A stretch of 54,890 nucleotides of DNA from the NCBI GenBank assembly GCA_902798755.1, contig CADBYC010000010.1, forward strand, positions 1 to 54,890, written 5' to 3'. The DNA comes from an uncultured Ruminococcus sp. (GTDB lineage Bacteria > Bacillota > Clostridia > Oscillospirales > Acutalibacteraceae). Each line of letters starts with the position of its first letter. Position 1 is the stretch's first letter. Shown piece by piece: positions 40,311 through 49,709 of the stretch. The notes under the pieces were generated by a model. The model was not told the origin of the DNA, searched no databases, and worked only from the letters and a program-made list of their open reading frames with translations. The position numbers were made by a program, and so were the translations under genes.

Positions 40311-42363
40311 GATATTAGCTCCCGCGGGCGGCATGGATAGCGTGATTGCCGCGGTGAGAAGCGGCGCTGACGCGGTATATGTGGGCGCGAAAGCGTTTTC
40401 CGCCCGTGCTTCGGCACATAACTTTGATGAGAATGAACTCAGAGAGTGCGTGCGCTACTGTCATCAGCGGGGCGTAAAGGTGCACTTGGCGCTGAATACG
40501 CTGATCTTCGATGATGAAATGGCAGACGCGTTGAAATTGGTGAAGACTGCCGCGAAAGCGGACATCGACGCGCTGATCATTCAGGACTTGGGGCTGGTTT
40601 CGCTTGTCAAAAAGACAGTACCCGACCTGCCGCTCCACGCGTCGACTCAGCTCTCTGTCCACACGCCTTACGGCGTGAGAGCGCTGTATGAGATGGGCTT
40701 TGAGCGCGTGGTGCTGTCGCGTGAACTCTCGCTGGAAGAGATCAGAGAGATACGCGAATTTTGCCCCGAGGTGGAGCTGGAGGTATTTGTCCACGGCGCG
40801 CTGTGTATGTGCGTCAGCGGTCAATGCTACTTTTCGGCAATGCTCGGCGGCCGCTCCGCTAACCGCGGAATGTGCGCTCAGCCGTGTCGACTGCCGATGA
40901 AATACGGCGACAATGATCACGCTCTGAGTCTGAAGGATAACGGCTCGCTGCAGTATCTCAGAGAATTGCAGGAGATGGGGATCGCCAGCGCAAAGATAGA
41001 AGGACGTATGAAGCGGCCCGAATATGTGGCGGCGGCGACCAAAGCTGCGTGTGAGGCGCGTGACTTAGGCTTTATCACAGAGCCGACGGCTGAAAAGCTG
41101 CGCTCCGTTTTCTCCCGCACAGGGTTCACCGACGGATATCTCAGGGGCGAGATAGGGGAGAAGATGTTCGGTTTTCGGCAGAAAAGCGACGTCGTATCCG
41201 CCAACTCTCAGCTTTTGAAGGAGATCAGAGCGGGATATAAGGATGAAGCGCAGAGAGTGCCTGTGAGGTTTGAATTTTCAGCCGTCACGGGAGAAGTGAT
41301 GGAACTGACAGTCGACGACGGCGAGCATCGGGTAAGGGTCAACAGCGAAAAAGCGGTTGAAAAAGCTCTGCATGTAGCGCTGTCGGAGGACAGGGCAAAG
41401 CAAAGCCTGTCGAAAACAGGCAACACGCCTTATAAAGTCACCAAATTTACTGCGGCGATCTCTCCCGACGCGGCGGTATCAGCCGCAGAGCTGAACGCGC
41501 TGAGAAGAAAAGCGCTGGAACAGCTTGGTGAAAAACGCGAAATTTGTCATAATTACGAGATAAAGGAAATCGACATCGAAAAAGAACTGAGTGACGAAAA
41601 TCAGGTCAGCGATCAGAAAAGAGCGGTCGTGAGAACGTTTGAGCTTCCCGAAAGTATGCGGGATTTTGACATGATTTTCGTCGATGTGTTCGGGCTTGAT
41701 GATCTTGATAAGCTGAAAGAAATACGGAAAAACGGCTTCGCCGTCGGCGTGGAAGCGCCTCGAGCGACCTTTGGCAATGAAAAAAAGGTATTTGAACGGT
41801 TAAAAACGCTGAAAGAAAACGGCGTTCGTGATCTGCTGGCGCACAATATCGGCGCAGTTTACATGGGTAAGGCGCTCGGCTTTCATGTACACGCGGGATT
41901 CGGAATGAATATCGCGAATTCCTATACCCTGAAATGGGCGAAGGAGTACGGGATCGAGAGCGCGGTGCTGAGTGTGGAAGCCGATCTCGACCATATCGAG
42001 ATGATAAAAAAGTGTATCCCTGTGGGGATCGTTAGATACGGCTATCTGCCGCTGATGATCACGCGTAACGCTCCCGCGGGAGAGTCCTGCAAAAACAAAG
42101 GATATTTGCAGGATAGGAAGAATGAAAGATTCCCTGTCGTCCGCCGAGAGGGGTACAGCGAGATCTACAACTGCGTGCCGCTTTTGATGCCGCAGAAGGA
42201 TTATCCGCTCGACAGGAAAGTGATGGGAGATTTCCTCTTTACTGTGGAAAACTCTGTGGATAACATGGAAAACACCATGCGAAAAATACAGGAAAACAGT
42301 GATTTTGAGCGCAAAACCCACGGGCTGTATCTCAGGGGCGTCAAAAAGTTCATAATCTGTTAA
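40291..42363 (+). CDS. U32 family peptidase / RNA hydroxylation-type protein
   Basis: A 690-residue protein of the peptidase U32 family. Members once called collagenases are now linked to 5-hydroxycytidine or 5-hydroxyuridine formation in rRNA and tRNA (RlhA, TrhP). It starts IEILAPAGGMDSVIAAVRSG with DAVYVGAK. A central Cys-rich part, GALCMCVSGQCYFSAM with NRGMCAQPCR, probably holds an iron-sulfur cluster. The length and C-terminal half fit the large form carrying a DUF3656-type insert. The ATG at 40291 lies inside zapA with no clear ribosome site, suggesting translational coupling. Confidence 0.85.
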   Translation: MNRNLIEILAPAGGMDSVIAAVRSGADAVYVGAKAFSARASAHNFDENELRECVRYCHQRGVKVHLALNTLIFDDEMADALKLVKTAAKADIDALIIQDLGLVSLVKKTVPDLPLHASTQLSVHTPYGVRALYEMGFERVVLSRELSLEEIREIREFCPEVELEVFVHGALCMCVSGQCYFSAMLGGRSANRGMCAQPCRLPMKYGDNDHALSLKDNGSLQYLRELQEMGIASAKIEGRMKRPEYVAAATKAACEARDLGFITEPTAEKLRSVFSRTGFTDGYLRGEIGEKMFGFRQKSDVVSANSQLLKEIRAGYKDEAQRVPVRFEFSAVTGEVMELTVDDGEHRVRVNSEKAVEKALHVALSEDRAKQSLSKTGNTPYKVTKFTAAISPDAAVSAAELNALRRKALEQLGEKREICHNYEIKEIDIEKELSDENQVSDQKRAVVRTFELPESMRDFDMIFVDVFGLDDLDKLKEIRKNGFAVGVEAPRATFGNEKKVFERLKTLKENGVRDLLAHNIGAVYMGKALGFHVHAGFGMNIANSYTLKWAKEYGIESAVLSVEADLDHIEMIKKCIPVGIVRYGYLPLMITRNAPAGESCKNKGYLQDRKNERFPVVRREGYSEIYNCVPLLMPQKDYPLDRKVMGDFLFTVENSVDNMENTMRKIQENSDFERKTHGLYLRGVKKFIIC

Positions 42364-42516
42364 GGAATTATTTAAAAGAAATTTGTTATTTTTCTTTATG
42401 ATAATAATGGGAAAACAGAGCGAAGAAGAAAGAAATTTTTATCAAAAACATTTGCAGGAATTTTATTATTTTTGCAGGACTTCGAAGAGGTCTTGTAATC
42501 AACGTAAGGAAAGCAT

Positions 42517-42960
42517 ATGAGTGTATTGAAGATAAAAAAGTTAAGAGATGACGCGAAGATACCGTTTCGCGCGACGGACGGCTCGGCAGGAATGGACCTG
42601 TACGCCTGTATCGATGAAGCGGTAGAGATCATGCCGCATGAGATCAGGGTGATCCCGACGGGGATCGCGATCGAGCTCGAAAGCGCGGACTATGTCGCGT
42701 ATATCTACGCGAGATCGGGGCTGGCAATCAAAAATGGGATCGCGCCCGCAAACTGCGTGGGTGTGATCGACAGCGATTACCGAGGGGAGATCTGCGTAGG
42801 GCTGTTGAATCAGACGGAAAAGGCATTTACCGTGAATCCCGAAGAGAGAATCGCTCAGATGGTGATATCGCCTGTGATCCTGCCGACGATTGAGGTCGTA
42901 GACGAGCTCTCAAATACGCAGAGAGGCGCGGGCGGCTTTGGCTCGACGGGAAAGAAATGA
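42517..42960 (+). CDS. dut: dUTP diphosphatase
   Basis: Hydrolyses dUTP to dUMP, keeping uracil out of DNA and feeding dTMP synthesis. The 147 residues contain all five trimeric dUTPase motifs: GSAGMDLYA, RSGLAIKNG, GVIDSDYRGEICVGL, ERIAQMVI and the C-terminal arm RGAGGFGSTG. The ATG follows AAGGAAAG. Two TTTGCAGGA copies spaced 20 bases apart lie 38-66 bases before it. Confidence 0.96.
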   Translation: MSVLKIKKLRDDAKIPFRATDGSAGMDLYACIDEAVEIMPHEIRVIPTGIAIELESADYVAYIYARSGLAIKNGIAPANCVGVIDSDYRGEICVGLLNQTEKAFTVNPEERIAQMVISPVILPTIEVVDELSNTQRGAGGFGSTGKK

Positions 42961-43082
42961 GTTCATTTTATAAAAGCGTATAAACAGCATATTAGGCTTC
43001 AATTTACCAATAATAATTACTAAAACAGAAATCAAAAAACAGAAATCAAATGGTTGCGCCGCTCGGCGGAAAGGGGACAGAT

Positions 43083-44081
43083 ATGTTTGCAAAGGATATC
43101 GGTATCGACTTAGGTACGGCTAACACTCTGGTATTTATGAAAGGAAAGGGCATCGTCATGCGCGAGCCGTCCGTCGTGGCGGTCGACGTCAAGCGCGATA
43201 TGGTGCTGGCGGTCGGTCATGAAGCTAAGGAAATGATCGGCAGAACGCCCGGTTCGATCGTGGCGATCCGTCCGTTGAAGGACGGCGTGATCGCTGACTT
43301 TGAGATCACGGCGACGATGCTGAAATATTTTATCAAAAGCGTGGTAAAAAGCAGCTTTTTCAGCAAACCGCGCATCATCATCTGTATTCCCTCGGGCGTT
43401 ACCGAGGTAGAGAGAAACGCGGTCGAGGACGCGGCGCGTCAGGCGGGCGGTAAGTATGTCGAGCTGATCGAGGAGCCGATGGCGGCGGCAATCGGCGCGG
43501 GTCTGCCTGTGGATTCGCCCATCGGCAACATGGTCGTCGATATCGGCGGCGGCACCAGCGAGGTCGGTATCGTATCGCTGGGCGACATCGTGGCTTCCTG
43601 CTCCGTGCGTATGGCGGGCGATAAGTTTGACGAGGCGATCGTGACATACATCAAGAAGAAATATAACCTGCTCATCGGCGAGAGAACAGCCGAGGATATC
43701 AAGATCACTATCGGATCGGCGTATCCGTATGAGGACGAGGGCGCGATGATGGTCAAGGGCAGAAATCTCGTGGACGGACTGCCGAAGAATATCCGCATCA
43801 CGGCGGCGGAGGTGCGCGAGGCGCTGAAAGACCCGCTGATGACGATCGTCGACGCGATCCTGAATACGCTGGAAAAGACCCCGCCTGAGCTGTCAGCGGA
43901 TATCATCGACAACGGCATCATGCTCACGGGCGGCGGCGCGCTGCTCAGAGGGCTGGATAAGCTGATCGAGGAAGAGACAGGGATGCCTGTCAAAATCGCG
44001 GAAAGACCGCTCGACTGTGTGGTAGACGGCGCGGGCATGCGCCTTGACCCGAATTTCAGAGCGAGCAAGAGAGCAAAATAG
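43083..44081 (+). CDS. mreB: Rod shape-determining actin homologue MreB
   Basis: Forms membrane filaments that guide side-wall peptidoglycan synthesis. The 332 residues show the actin-fold phosphate loops [19 protein letters not shown] and [18 protein letters not shown], plus the third motif [18 protein letters not shown] 43083 follows AAAGGGG. It heads a mreB-mreC-mreD-PBP cluster, so the cell is probably rod-shaped or elongating. Confidence 0.97.
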   Translation: MFAKDIGIDLGTANTLVFMKGKGIVMREPSVVAVDVKRDMVLAVGHEAKEMIGRTPGSIVAIRPLKDGVIADFEITATMLKYFIKSVVKSSFFSKPRIIICIPSGVTEVERNAVEDAARQAGGKYVELIEEPMAAAIGAGLPVDSPIGNMVVDIGGGTSEVGIVSLGDIVASCSVRMAGDKFDEAIVTYIKKKYNLLIGERTAEDIKITIGSAYPYEDEGAMMVKGRNLVDGLPKNIRITAAEVREALKDPLMTIVDAILNTLEKTPPELSADIIDNGIMLTGGGALLRGLDKLIEEETGMPVKIAERPLDCVVDGAGMRLDPNFRASKRAK

Positions 44082-44180
44082 GAGAAAAACAATTCGGAAA
44101 GGCTCAGGCTTATCCGACCAATTTGCCTTGATCGGTGAATTGCCCGACTCCCCCTAAAGGGAAGAATATAGATCTGATAA

Positions 44181-45029
44181 ATGAAAGAATTTTTTCAATC
44201 CACAAAAGTGAAGATTTTCCTGTCGGTGCTGATGGTGCTGATCATGCTGGCGGTGTTCACGAGAAATGTTGAGAACAATATCATTTCTACGACGCTGAAC
44301 GCAATGACGTTCGGGCTGTCGAAGGTGACCGCGGCGGCGACCGAGGATCACGCGAAAGGCAAGAGCTATGACGAGCTGAATGCAGAGAACGAGGCGCTGC
44401 AGCAGGCGAACAGAGAGCTCAGAGCAAAGCTCGTCGATTACTACAGCGTCAAGGAAGAAAACACACGGCTGTGGAAGTTTTACGATATCAAAAGAGAACA
44501 TGAGGATTACTCGCTGATTCCCGCGACCGTCCTCAGACGCGATTCAAGCGACGAATTCGGCTCCTTTACCATTGATAAGGGTACCGCGTCCGCCGTCAAC
44601 GTCGGCGCGCCTGTGATCGGAGAGAACGGGCTGATTGGCTGGATTTCTGAAGCGGACGCATACACCGCAAAGGTGGTCACGATCCTGTCCCCGCAGACGA
44701 GCATCGGCGCGGTGGACAACGCGACCAACGACACGGGCATCATCACGGGTTCGGCAAAATATGCCGACGACAACCGCACGACCTTCTCAAAGCTCAACTC
44801 AGAGAACAAGGTGGAGAAGGGCGATATCATCACGTCGTCGGGCGCTTCGGGCATTTATCCGAAGGGAATGGTGCTGGGCGAGGTCATCGAGATCGGCTAC
44901 GATACATACGACACCTCTCACTATGCCGTGATCGAGCCGTATGACGATATCAGCAAGATCGTAGACGTCGCGGTGATCACCGACTTTGCGGGTCAGGGCG
45001 AGATACTCAGGAAAGAGAGCGGTGAATGA
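44181..45029 (+). CDS. mreC: Rod shape-determining protein MreC
   Basis: A 282-residue membrane-anchored scaffold of the elongation machine. There is one N-terminal span (FLSVLMVLIMLAVF), a periplasm-side coiled coil at about 60-105 (ELNAENEALQQANRELRAKL) and the two beta-barrels (VIGENGLIGWISEADAYTAK; GDIITSSGASGIYPKGMVLG). The end overlaps mreD (ATGATG). The preceding 99 bases contain a decayed palindromic repeat whose AGGG may act as a distant ribosome site. Confidence 0.95.
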   Translation: MKEFFQSTKVKIFLSVLMVLIMLAVFTRNVENNIISTTLNAMTFGLSKVTAAATEDHAKGKSYDELNAENEALQQANRELRAKLVDYYSVKEENTRLWKFYDIKREHEDYSLIPATVLRRDSSDEFGSFTIDKGTASAVNVGAPVIGENGLIGWISEADAYTAKVVTILSPQTSIGAVDNATNDTGIITGSAKYADDNRTTFSKLNSENKVEKGDIITSSGASGIYPKGMVLGEVIEIGYDTYDTSHYAVIEPYDDISKIVDVAVITDFAGQGEILRKESGE

Positions 45030-45547
45030 TGTCGGACAAGGCTACCTCTTTCTTTCGTTACTTAGCTTATGTGATAGAGCTGATACTGATGTTTGTGCTG
45101 AGCACGACGCCGGGACTGATGCCGGAGATCTTCGGCGCAAAGCCTGTGCTGCTGATCTGCGTGGCGCTGACGGCGGCGGTCTTTGAACGCGAGATCCCCG
45201 CGATGATCATCGGCATGCTTTCGGGTATACTGGCGGATATCGCCTACAGCAACAGTATCGGCGTTTTTACGATATCGCTGACGGTGATCTGCTTTATCGT
45301 CGGATACGCGGCGAACAACCTGATCGTCGCTAAATTCCTCAACTACCTGCTGTACGCGGCGGTGGCTGTGGGAATTTTATTTATGCTGTACTTTTTGGTA
45401 TGGTTCGTGATACCCGGGGTAAAGGATATGTGGTCGTATTTTACCGCGCACCTGATCTCGAGAATGGTACAGACGTTCCTTTTCTCGATCCCGTTTTACT
45501 TTATCAATCACTTTATCTATTCGAGATTGAATACGGAAATGGGATAA
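45026..45547 (+). CDS. mreD: Rod shape-determining protein MreD
   Basis: A 173-residue protein with five or six membrane helices and little soluble sequence. Typical MreD stretches are PGLMPEIFGAKPVLLICVAL and GMLSGILADIAYSNSIGVFT, the latter carrying the family G-x-x-x-D. It overlaps mreC by 4 bases. A second ATG three bases on is equally possible. Confidence 0.9.
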   Translation: MMSDKATSFFRYLAYVIELILMFVLSTTPGLMPEIFGAKPVLLICVALTAAVFEREIPAMIIGMLSGILADIAYSNSIGVFTISLTVICFIVGYAANNLIVAKFLNYLLYAAVAVGILFMLYFLVWFVIPGVKDMWSYFTAHLISRMVQTFLFSIPFYFINHFIYSRLNTEMG

Positions 45548-45681
45548 ACAATGTTGGTTTAAGACAGGGTCGGGCAGGTACGACCCTGAACGCTTATATA
45601 TTTTGGCAGATGGTGAGTCAAAACAGAATTTGAGAACCTATCTGTAGGACGGCTGAAAAGAGCGGAAAGGAGGTCATGCGG

Positions 45682-47850
45682 ATGAAAAAGAATAAGAACG
45701 CGATGTTCAAGCTCAAAAGAGATAACGACAAGATATTCAGCGCGAATAACCGCGGATCGTTGTCGCAGAACAACGCGAACAGCGATGAAAAAAAGAAGGA
45801 TTCGTCAAAGATACGCGTGATCGTCTGTGTGATACTCCTTGTCGTGATCTTCGGCGGATTTGCGCTGCGGCTGTTTGACTGGCAGATCGTACACGGCGAC
45901 GAGTACAAGGAGCTTTCGGCGGCTTCGACCGCGCATACGGTGCAATCCGACGCGACGCGCGGCGAGATCCTCGACGTGAACGGTACACAATTAGCGGTCA
46001 ACGAGACCGCGTACAATATCGTGATCAACAAGGTGTACGCCTCGGAAGATACCGATCTGAATCTTATCATCATCAACCTGCTGAATACGCTGAACGAATG
46101 CGGCGAGGATTATATCGACGAGCTGCCGATCTCCATACAGGACGGCGGATTTGTCTTTGACGAGGGCAGCGAGGGTGACGTAGAGTACATCGAATCCCCT
46201 GTGATGCTGAATAAAGAGGGTCTGTCGGCGGGTGAGATCATCGACGGACTGGCAAAGCGGTATCACGCGGATAATATCGAGGATCCGTTCACGAAACGGT
46301 CGGTGGTATCCGTGCGATATAATATGGAGAAAAAGGGCTTTTCCTATGAGCAGGTATATGTGCTTGCGGACGACGTGAGTAGCGACACGGTCGCGGTCGT
46401 ATCGGAGCGCAATCAGACGGTGCCCGCGGTAGAGATCCGCACGGTGAATGAGCGCGTGATCAAGCACGGCGAGCTGATCCCGCATATCCTCGGCGTGGTC
46501 GGAAAGCTCAACGAAGAGGAATATGAAGCGAACAAGGACAAGGGCTACAGCTTAGACGATAATATCGGCAAATTCGGCATCGAAGCCGCGATGGAGGATT
46601 ATCTGCGCGGTGAAGCGGGAGAAAAGACCATTATCTCCGACGCGGACGGCAATATCGTCGGCGAGGAGGAAACGGTCAAGTCAAAGCCCGGCGACACGAT
46701 CTATCTGACGATCAACTCACGGATTCAGGAGGTCGCGGCGTATACGATCGGAAAGAATATCCGCGAAGCGCAAAGGCTGGGTCTGGAGGACGTCAAGAAC
46801 GCGAAAGCGGCAAACGCCAAGCAGCAGAGCAAGATGGGCGAGGATTGCGTGGCGGGCGCGGCGGTCATGCTGGACGTGAGGGATAATTCGGTGATCTGCG
46901 CCGCTTCGTATCCGAACTATGATATCTCGCGCTACTATGATCCCGACTACTCAAGTTATCTCTTTGAGGACGAGGATATCCCGATGTTCAACCGCGCGTT
47001 TGAGGGCGCGTTCGCGCCGGGCTCGACCTTCAAGCCGTGCGTCGCGACGGCGGCTTTGCAGGAGAATATCATCACAAAGGGGACGACGATCCACTGTAAC
47101 GGCGTGTATGACTACTATGAGGATTACGTCGTGCATTGCTTAGGCAATCACGGCGATCAGAAGCTCGAAAGCGCGATGGCGCACTCGTGCAACTGCTATT
47201 TTGCGGAGGTCGGCAGGCGCGTGGGCATCACGACGATGTATATGTACGCGGAAAAGTTAGGGCTGGGTTCCAAAACGGGGATCGAGGTCTATGAAAGCAC
47301 GGGCGTACTGGCGGGCAGAGATTCGACGACCTGGTATGAGGGCAACACCGTGCAGGCGGCGATCGGACAGAGCGACAACGCCTTTACGCCGGTACAGCTC
47401 GCGACATACGCTTCGGCGATCGCCAACAACGGCGTGAGATACCGCACGCATCTGGTGCGCAAGATCATGAACTATGAGCGCGATGAAACGGTACTGTATA
47501 ACGACCCCGAAAAGCCTGAGATCGTCGATCAGACGGGCGTGTCGCAGGATAACATCGACCTTGTGAAAGAGGCGATGTACGCCGTGACGCAGACGGACAC
47601 CATGCGGCAGATGGCGGGTAAATATCCGATCGAGATGGGATGTAAGACGGGTACCGCGGAGAATGCGGGCTCGGACCACAATGTATTCATCTGCTTTGCG
47701 CCGTATGACAAACCTGAAATAGCGCTGTGCGTGCTGTTTGAACACGGCGGTAGAAGCTATCTGCCGCAGCAGGCGGCGTGCGATATCCTTGACGCGTATT
47801 TCTATGACAAGGACGTGGACGATATCAAAAAGGATCCGTGGAAGTTCTGA
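45682..47850 (+). CDS. mrdA: Class B penicillin-binding protein (PBP2-like transpeptidase)
   Basis: Cross-links peptidoglycan; the target of beta-lactams. The 722-residue protein has a basic cytoplasmic N-terminus, one span (VIVCVILLVVIFGGFALRLF), and a dimer domain from RGEILDVNGTQLAVN. The transpeptidase domain has STFKP (catalytic Ser), SCN near CNCYFAE and KTGTAE. Position after mreBCD supports an elongation role (PBP2) rather than division (FtsI). The ATG at 45682 is 8 bases after GGAGG; that at 45676 is only 2 bases from it. No rodA partner is in the window. Confidence 0.92.
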   Translation: MKKNKNAMFKLKRDNDKIFSANNRGSLSQNNANSDEKKKDSSKIRVIVCVILLVVIFGGFALRLFDWQIVHGDEYKELSAASTAHTVQSDATRGEILDVNGTQLAVNETAYNIVINKVYASEDTDLNLIIINLLNTLNECGEDYIDELPISIQDGGFVFDEGSEGDVEYIESPVMLNKEGLSAGEIIDGLAKRYHADNIEDPFTKRSVVSVRYNMEKKGFSYEQVYVLADDVSSDTVAVVSERNQTVPAVEIRTVNERVIKHGELIPHILGVVGKLNEEEYEANKDKGYSLDDNIGKFGIEAAMEDYLRGEAGEKTIISDADGNIVGEEETVKSKPGDTIYLTINSRIQEVAAYTIGKNIREAQRLGLEDVKNAKAANAKQQSKMGEDCVAGAAVMLDVRDNSVICAASYPNYDISRYYDPDYSSYLFEDEDIPMFNRAFEGAFAPGSTFKPCVATAALQENIITKGTTIHCNGVYDYYEDYVVHCLGNHGDQKLESAMAHSCNCYFAEVGRRVGITTMYMYAEKLGLGSKTGIEVYESTGVLAGRDSTTWYEGNTVQAAIGQSDNAFTPVQLATYASAIANNGVRYRTHLVRKIMNYERDETVLYNDPEKPEIVDQTGVSQDNIDLVKEAMYAVTQTDTMRQMAGKYPIEMGCKTGTAENAGSDHNVFICFAPYDKPEIALCVLFEHGGRSYLPQQAACDILDAYFYDKDVDDIKKDPWKF

Positions 47851-48000
47851 TAAGACGGACGGGATCGGAGCGGTTTGGATCAAAAAAGAAAACGCATAAA
47901 ATGCCAATTGGTGCAAAAAAACAGCATAAATACAAAAATAAACGGCATGAATAAGTCATGTTTATTGATTTTGAACAATTTTCATATTCATAATTCTACA

Positions 48001-48034
48001 AAAAGAGCAGCTCGCGGGAGTTGCTCTTTTTTTT
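48001..48034 (+). terminator. Terminator after the mre-PBP operon
   Basis: Stem AAAAGAGCAGCTC / GAGTTGCTCTTTT with loop GCGG, then a T-run to 48034. The rest of the 47851-48103 gap is AT-rich with no gene. Confidence 0.85.
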
Positions 48035-48103
48035 CGTTTGTGCTAGAATATTAACAGGTATAGCTTATACTAATCATGGAAAGGTATCGTTGAACCAAAG
48101 CTG

Positions 48104-48841
48104 ATGAGTGAAGTAATCGTAATCGCTTCCGGCAAGGGCGGCACAGGCAAAACGACGGTTTGCGCGGGCTTGGCGGCGGCGTTGGCTAAAGCAAAGTATA
48201 AGGTTTTGATTATCGACTGTGACAGCGGGATGCGCGGCGTCGACCTGATGCTGGGAATCTCGGACAGGTTGGTGTATGATATCTCGGACGTGATCAGCGG
48301 AGCGTGTGAGTATAAGGACGCGCTTTACAAGGTGGACGGCGACTATGAGCTTTACAGCGTTGCTGCGCCGCTCCACGCGGATGATGAGGTGAGCCCCTCT
48401 TTGATCAAGCAGTTTGTCGAAAAAGTCAGGGAGGAATTTGACTATATCCTGATCGATTCTCCCGCGGGCACGGGCTCGGGCTTTTACGCGGCGGCTGTCG
48501 CGGCTGACAGAGCGCTGGTGGTAGTCAACACCGAGCCGATCAGCATAAGAGGCTGCAAGAATATCGGCGCGCGGCTGCGTGAATTACAGATCGACGACAA
48601 AAGGCTGATCATCAACCGCTTTGATAGAAAGAGATTTGATGAGATGGGGTTATATCGCGACCTGGATGAAGTGATCGACGAGGCGGGAATGAGGCTGATC
48701 GGCCTGATCCCCGAGGACGTGAGGGTCATCGCGCTGTCCCAGAGAGGCGCGCTGATGAACAACTGGTCACAGACTTCCGTTATTTTTGATACCATCGTCA
48801 AACGCCTGCAGGGCGTTGACGTACCGATAGTAGTCAGATAA
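48104..48841 (+). CDS. MinD-like ParA-family ATPase
   Basis: A 245-residue P-loop ATPase closest in layout to MinD. It has the deviant Walker [11 protein letters not shown] at residues 9-18, [18 protein letters not shown] (MinD type, which usually reads DxDIGLRNLD), [25 protein letters not shown] and INRFDR. The C-terminus [15 protein letters not shown] lacks the usual Lys-rich amphipathic membrane helix. No minC or minE gene is nearby. The ribosome site is poor. It sits alone between a terminator and mgsA, 31 bases from the latter. Division-site placement or another positioning role is possible. Confidence 0.8.
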   Translation: MSEVIVIASGKGGTGKTTVCAGLAAALAKAKYKVLIIDCDSGMRGVDLMLGISDRLVYDISDVISGACEYKDALYKVDGDYELYSVAAPLHADDEVSPSLIKQFVEKVREEFDYILIDSPAGTGSGFYAAAVAADRALVVVNTEPISIRGCKNIGARLRELQIDDKRLIINRFDRKRFDEMGLYRDLDEVIDEAGMRLIGLIPEDVRVIALSQRGALMNNWSQTSVIFDTIVKRLQGVDVPIVVR

Positions 48842-48872
48842 ACAGCAGCAAAGATTATATGGAGGTGCGTGT

Positions 48873-49268
48873 ATGAATATTGCGATTATTGCACACGATG
48901 AAAAGAAAGAATTGATGGTACAGTTTTGTATTGCTTACTGCGGTGTGCTCAGCAGAAACAAAATGTGCGCGACCGGTACGACCGGCAAGATGGTCGCGGA
49001 GGCGACCGGTCTGGAGATACAGACCTTCCTCGGCGGCTCTCAGGGCGGCGACCAGCAGATCGCCGCGCGTATCGCATGCAACGAGATCGATATGCTGATC
49101 TTCTTCCGCGATCCGCTGACTCCCAAGCCCCATGAGCCGAACGATATGAACCTGCTTCGCCTGTGCGATATGCACAATATCCCTGTCGCGACCAATATCG
49201 CGACGGCGGAGGTGCTGATCCACGGTCTGGAGCGCGGCGACCTCGACTGGAGAAATATCGTCAGATAA
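48873..49268 (+). CDS. mgsA: Methylglyoxal synthase
   Basis: Turns dihydroxyacetone phosphate into methylglyoxal and phosphate, a bypass relieving sugar-phosphate stress. The 131 residues show [31 protein letters not shown] (phosphate-binding), [15 protein letters not shown] with the catalytic Asp region, and [18 protein letters not shown] follows GGAGGTG. It pairs with the MinD-like gene and ends at a strong terminator. Confidence 0.95.
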   Translation: MNIAIIAHDEKKELMVQFCIAYCGVLSRNKMCATGTTGKMVAEATGLEIQTFLGGSQGGDQQIAARIACNEIDMLIFFRDPLTPKPHEPNDMNLLRLCDMHNIPVATNIATAEVLIHGLERGDLDWRNIVR

Positions 49269-49287
49269 TAACTTATCTAAAAAATCA

Positions 49288-49320
49288 CCCGCAACGGAGT
49301 GCGTCCGCTGCGGGATTTTT
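49288..49320 (+). terminator. mgsA terminator
   Basis: CCCGCA / TGCGGG outer stem with GGA / TCC inside, then TTTTT. It lies 20 bases after the stop. Confidence 0.85.
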
Positions 49321-49345
49321 GTGTATAAGAGCAACTCCTTTGTGT

Positions 49346-49383
49346 GGGATTGCCACGGCTCCTTAGGGAGCCTCGCAATGACA
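49346..49383. repeat. Short palindromic repeat, family A
   Basis: GGGATTGCCACGGCTCC / GGAGCCTCGCAATGAC. It is in the 49269-49709 gap, which otherwise holds two hairpins and half a family B element. Confidence 0.65.
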
Positions 49384-49451
49384 GATGACGGAATCACTGC
49401 GGGATTTTGTATGTAACAGAGTTTTGAAAGATTTGAAGATTGCAAAGAAAT

Positions 49452-49487
49452 AACAGCCTGACTGTGGAGAAATGCAGTCAGGCTGTT
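49452..49487 (-). terminator. Long hairpin, possible terminator for the two-component operon
   Basis: Perfect 13-bp stem AACAGCCTGACTG / CAGTCAGGCTGTT with a 10-base loop. On the minus strand ATTTCTTTG follows. It is 220 bases past the kinase stop, so the role is uncertain. Confidence 0.5.
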
Positions 49488-49573
49488 TGCAATCATGAAT
49501 ATATGATTTTCAATAGTCTTAGGTGATGACAAATCAGGAGGAAACATTTTTTGATTGATATGATGGAAAAGTA

Positions 49574-49641
49574 TCCACCTCATCCGACCTTTACGGCTAT
49601 CAAAGAGCCGTAAAGTCCACCTTCCCCTCAAGGGGAAGGCT
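49574..49641. repeat. Family B repeat, half copy
   Basis: CCACCTCATCCGACC, a small hairpin TTTACGGCT/AGCCGTAAA, and CCTTCCCCTCAAGGGGAAGG at the end. Only the right half of the 150-bp element is present. Confidence 0.75.
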
Positions 49642-49709
49642 CACCTGCTTCTAAGAAAAAGGATAGTAAAAATAGATTCAGATATCTTATCTTTTATCAA
49701 AGGAATCTG

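Noticed and set aside
42255-42263. Consensus DnaA box (minus), with TTTTCCACA at 42243
   Set aside because: In the U32 coding region, explained by codons; a titration role cannot be supported.
47257-47916. 219-residue minus-strand frame at the end of the PBP gene
   Set aside because: Antisense shadow of the transpeptidase domain; no domain signal.
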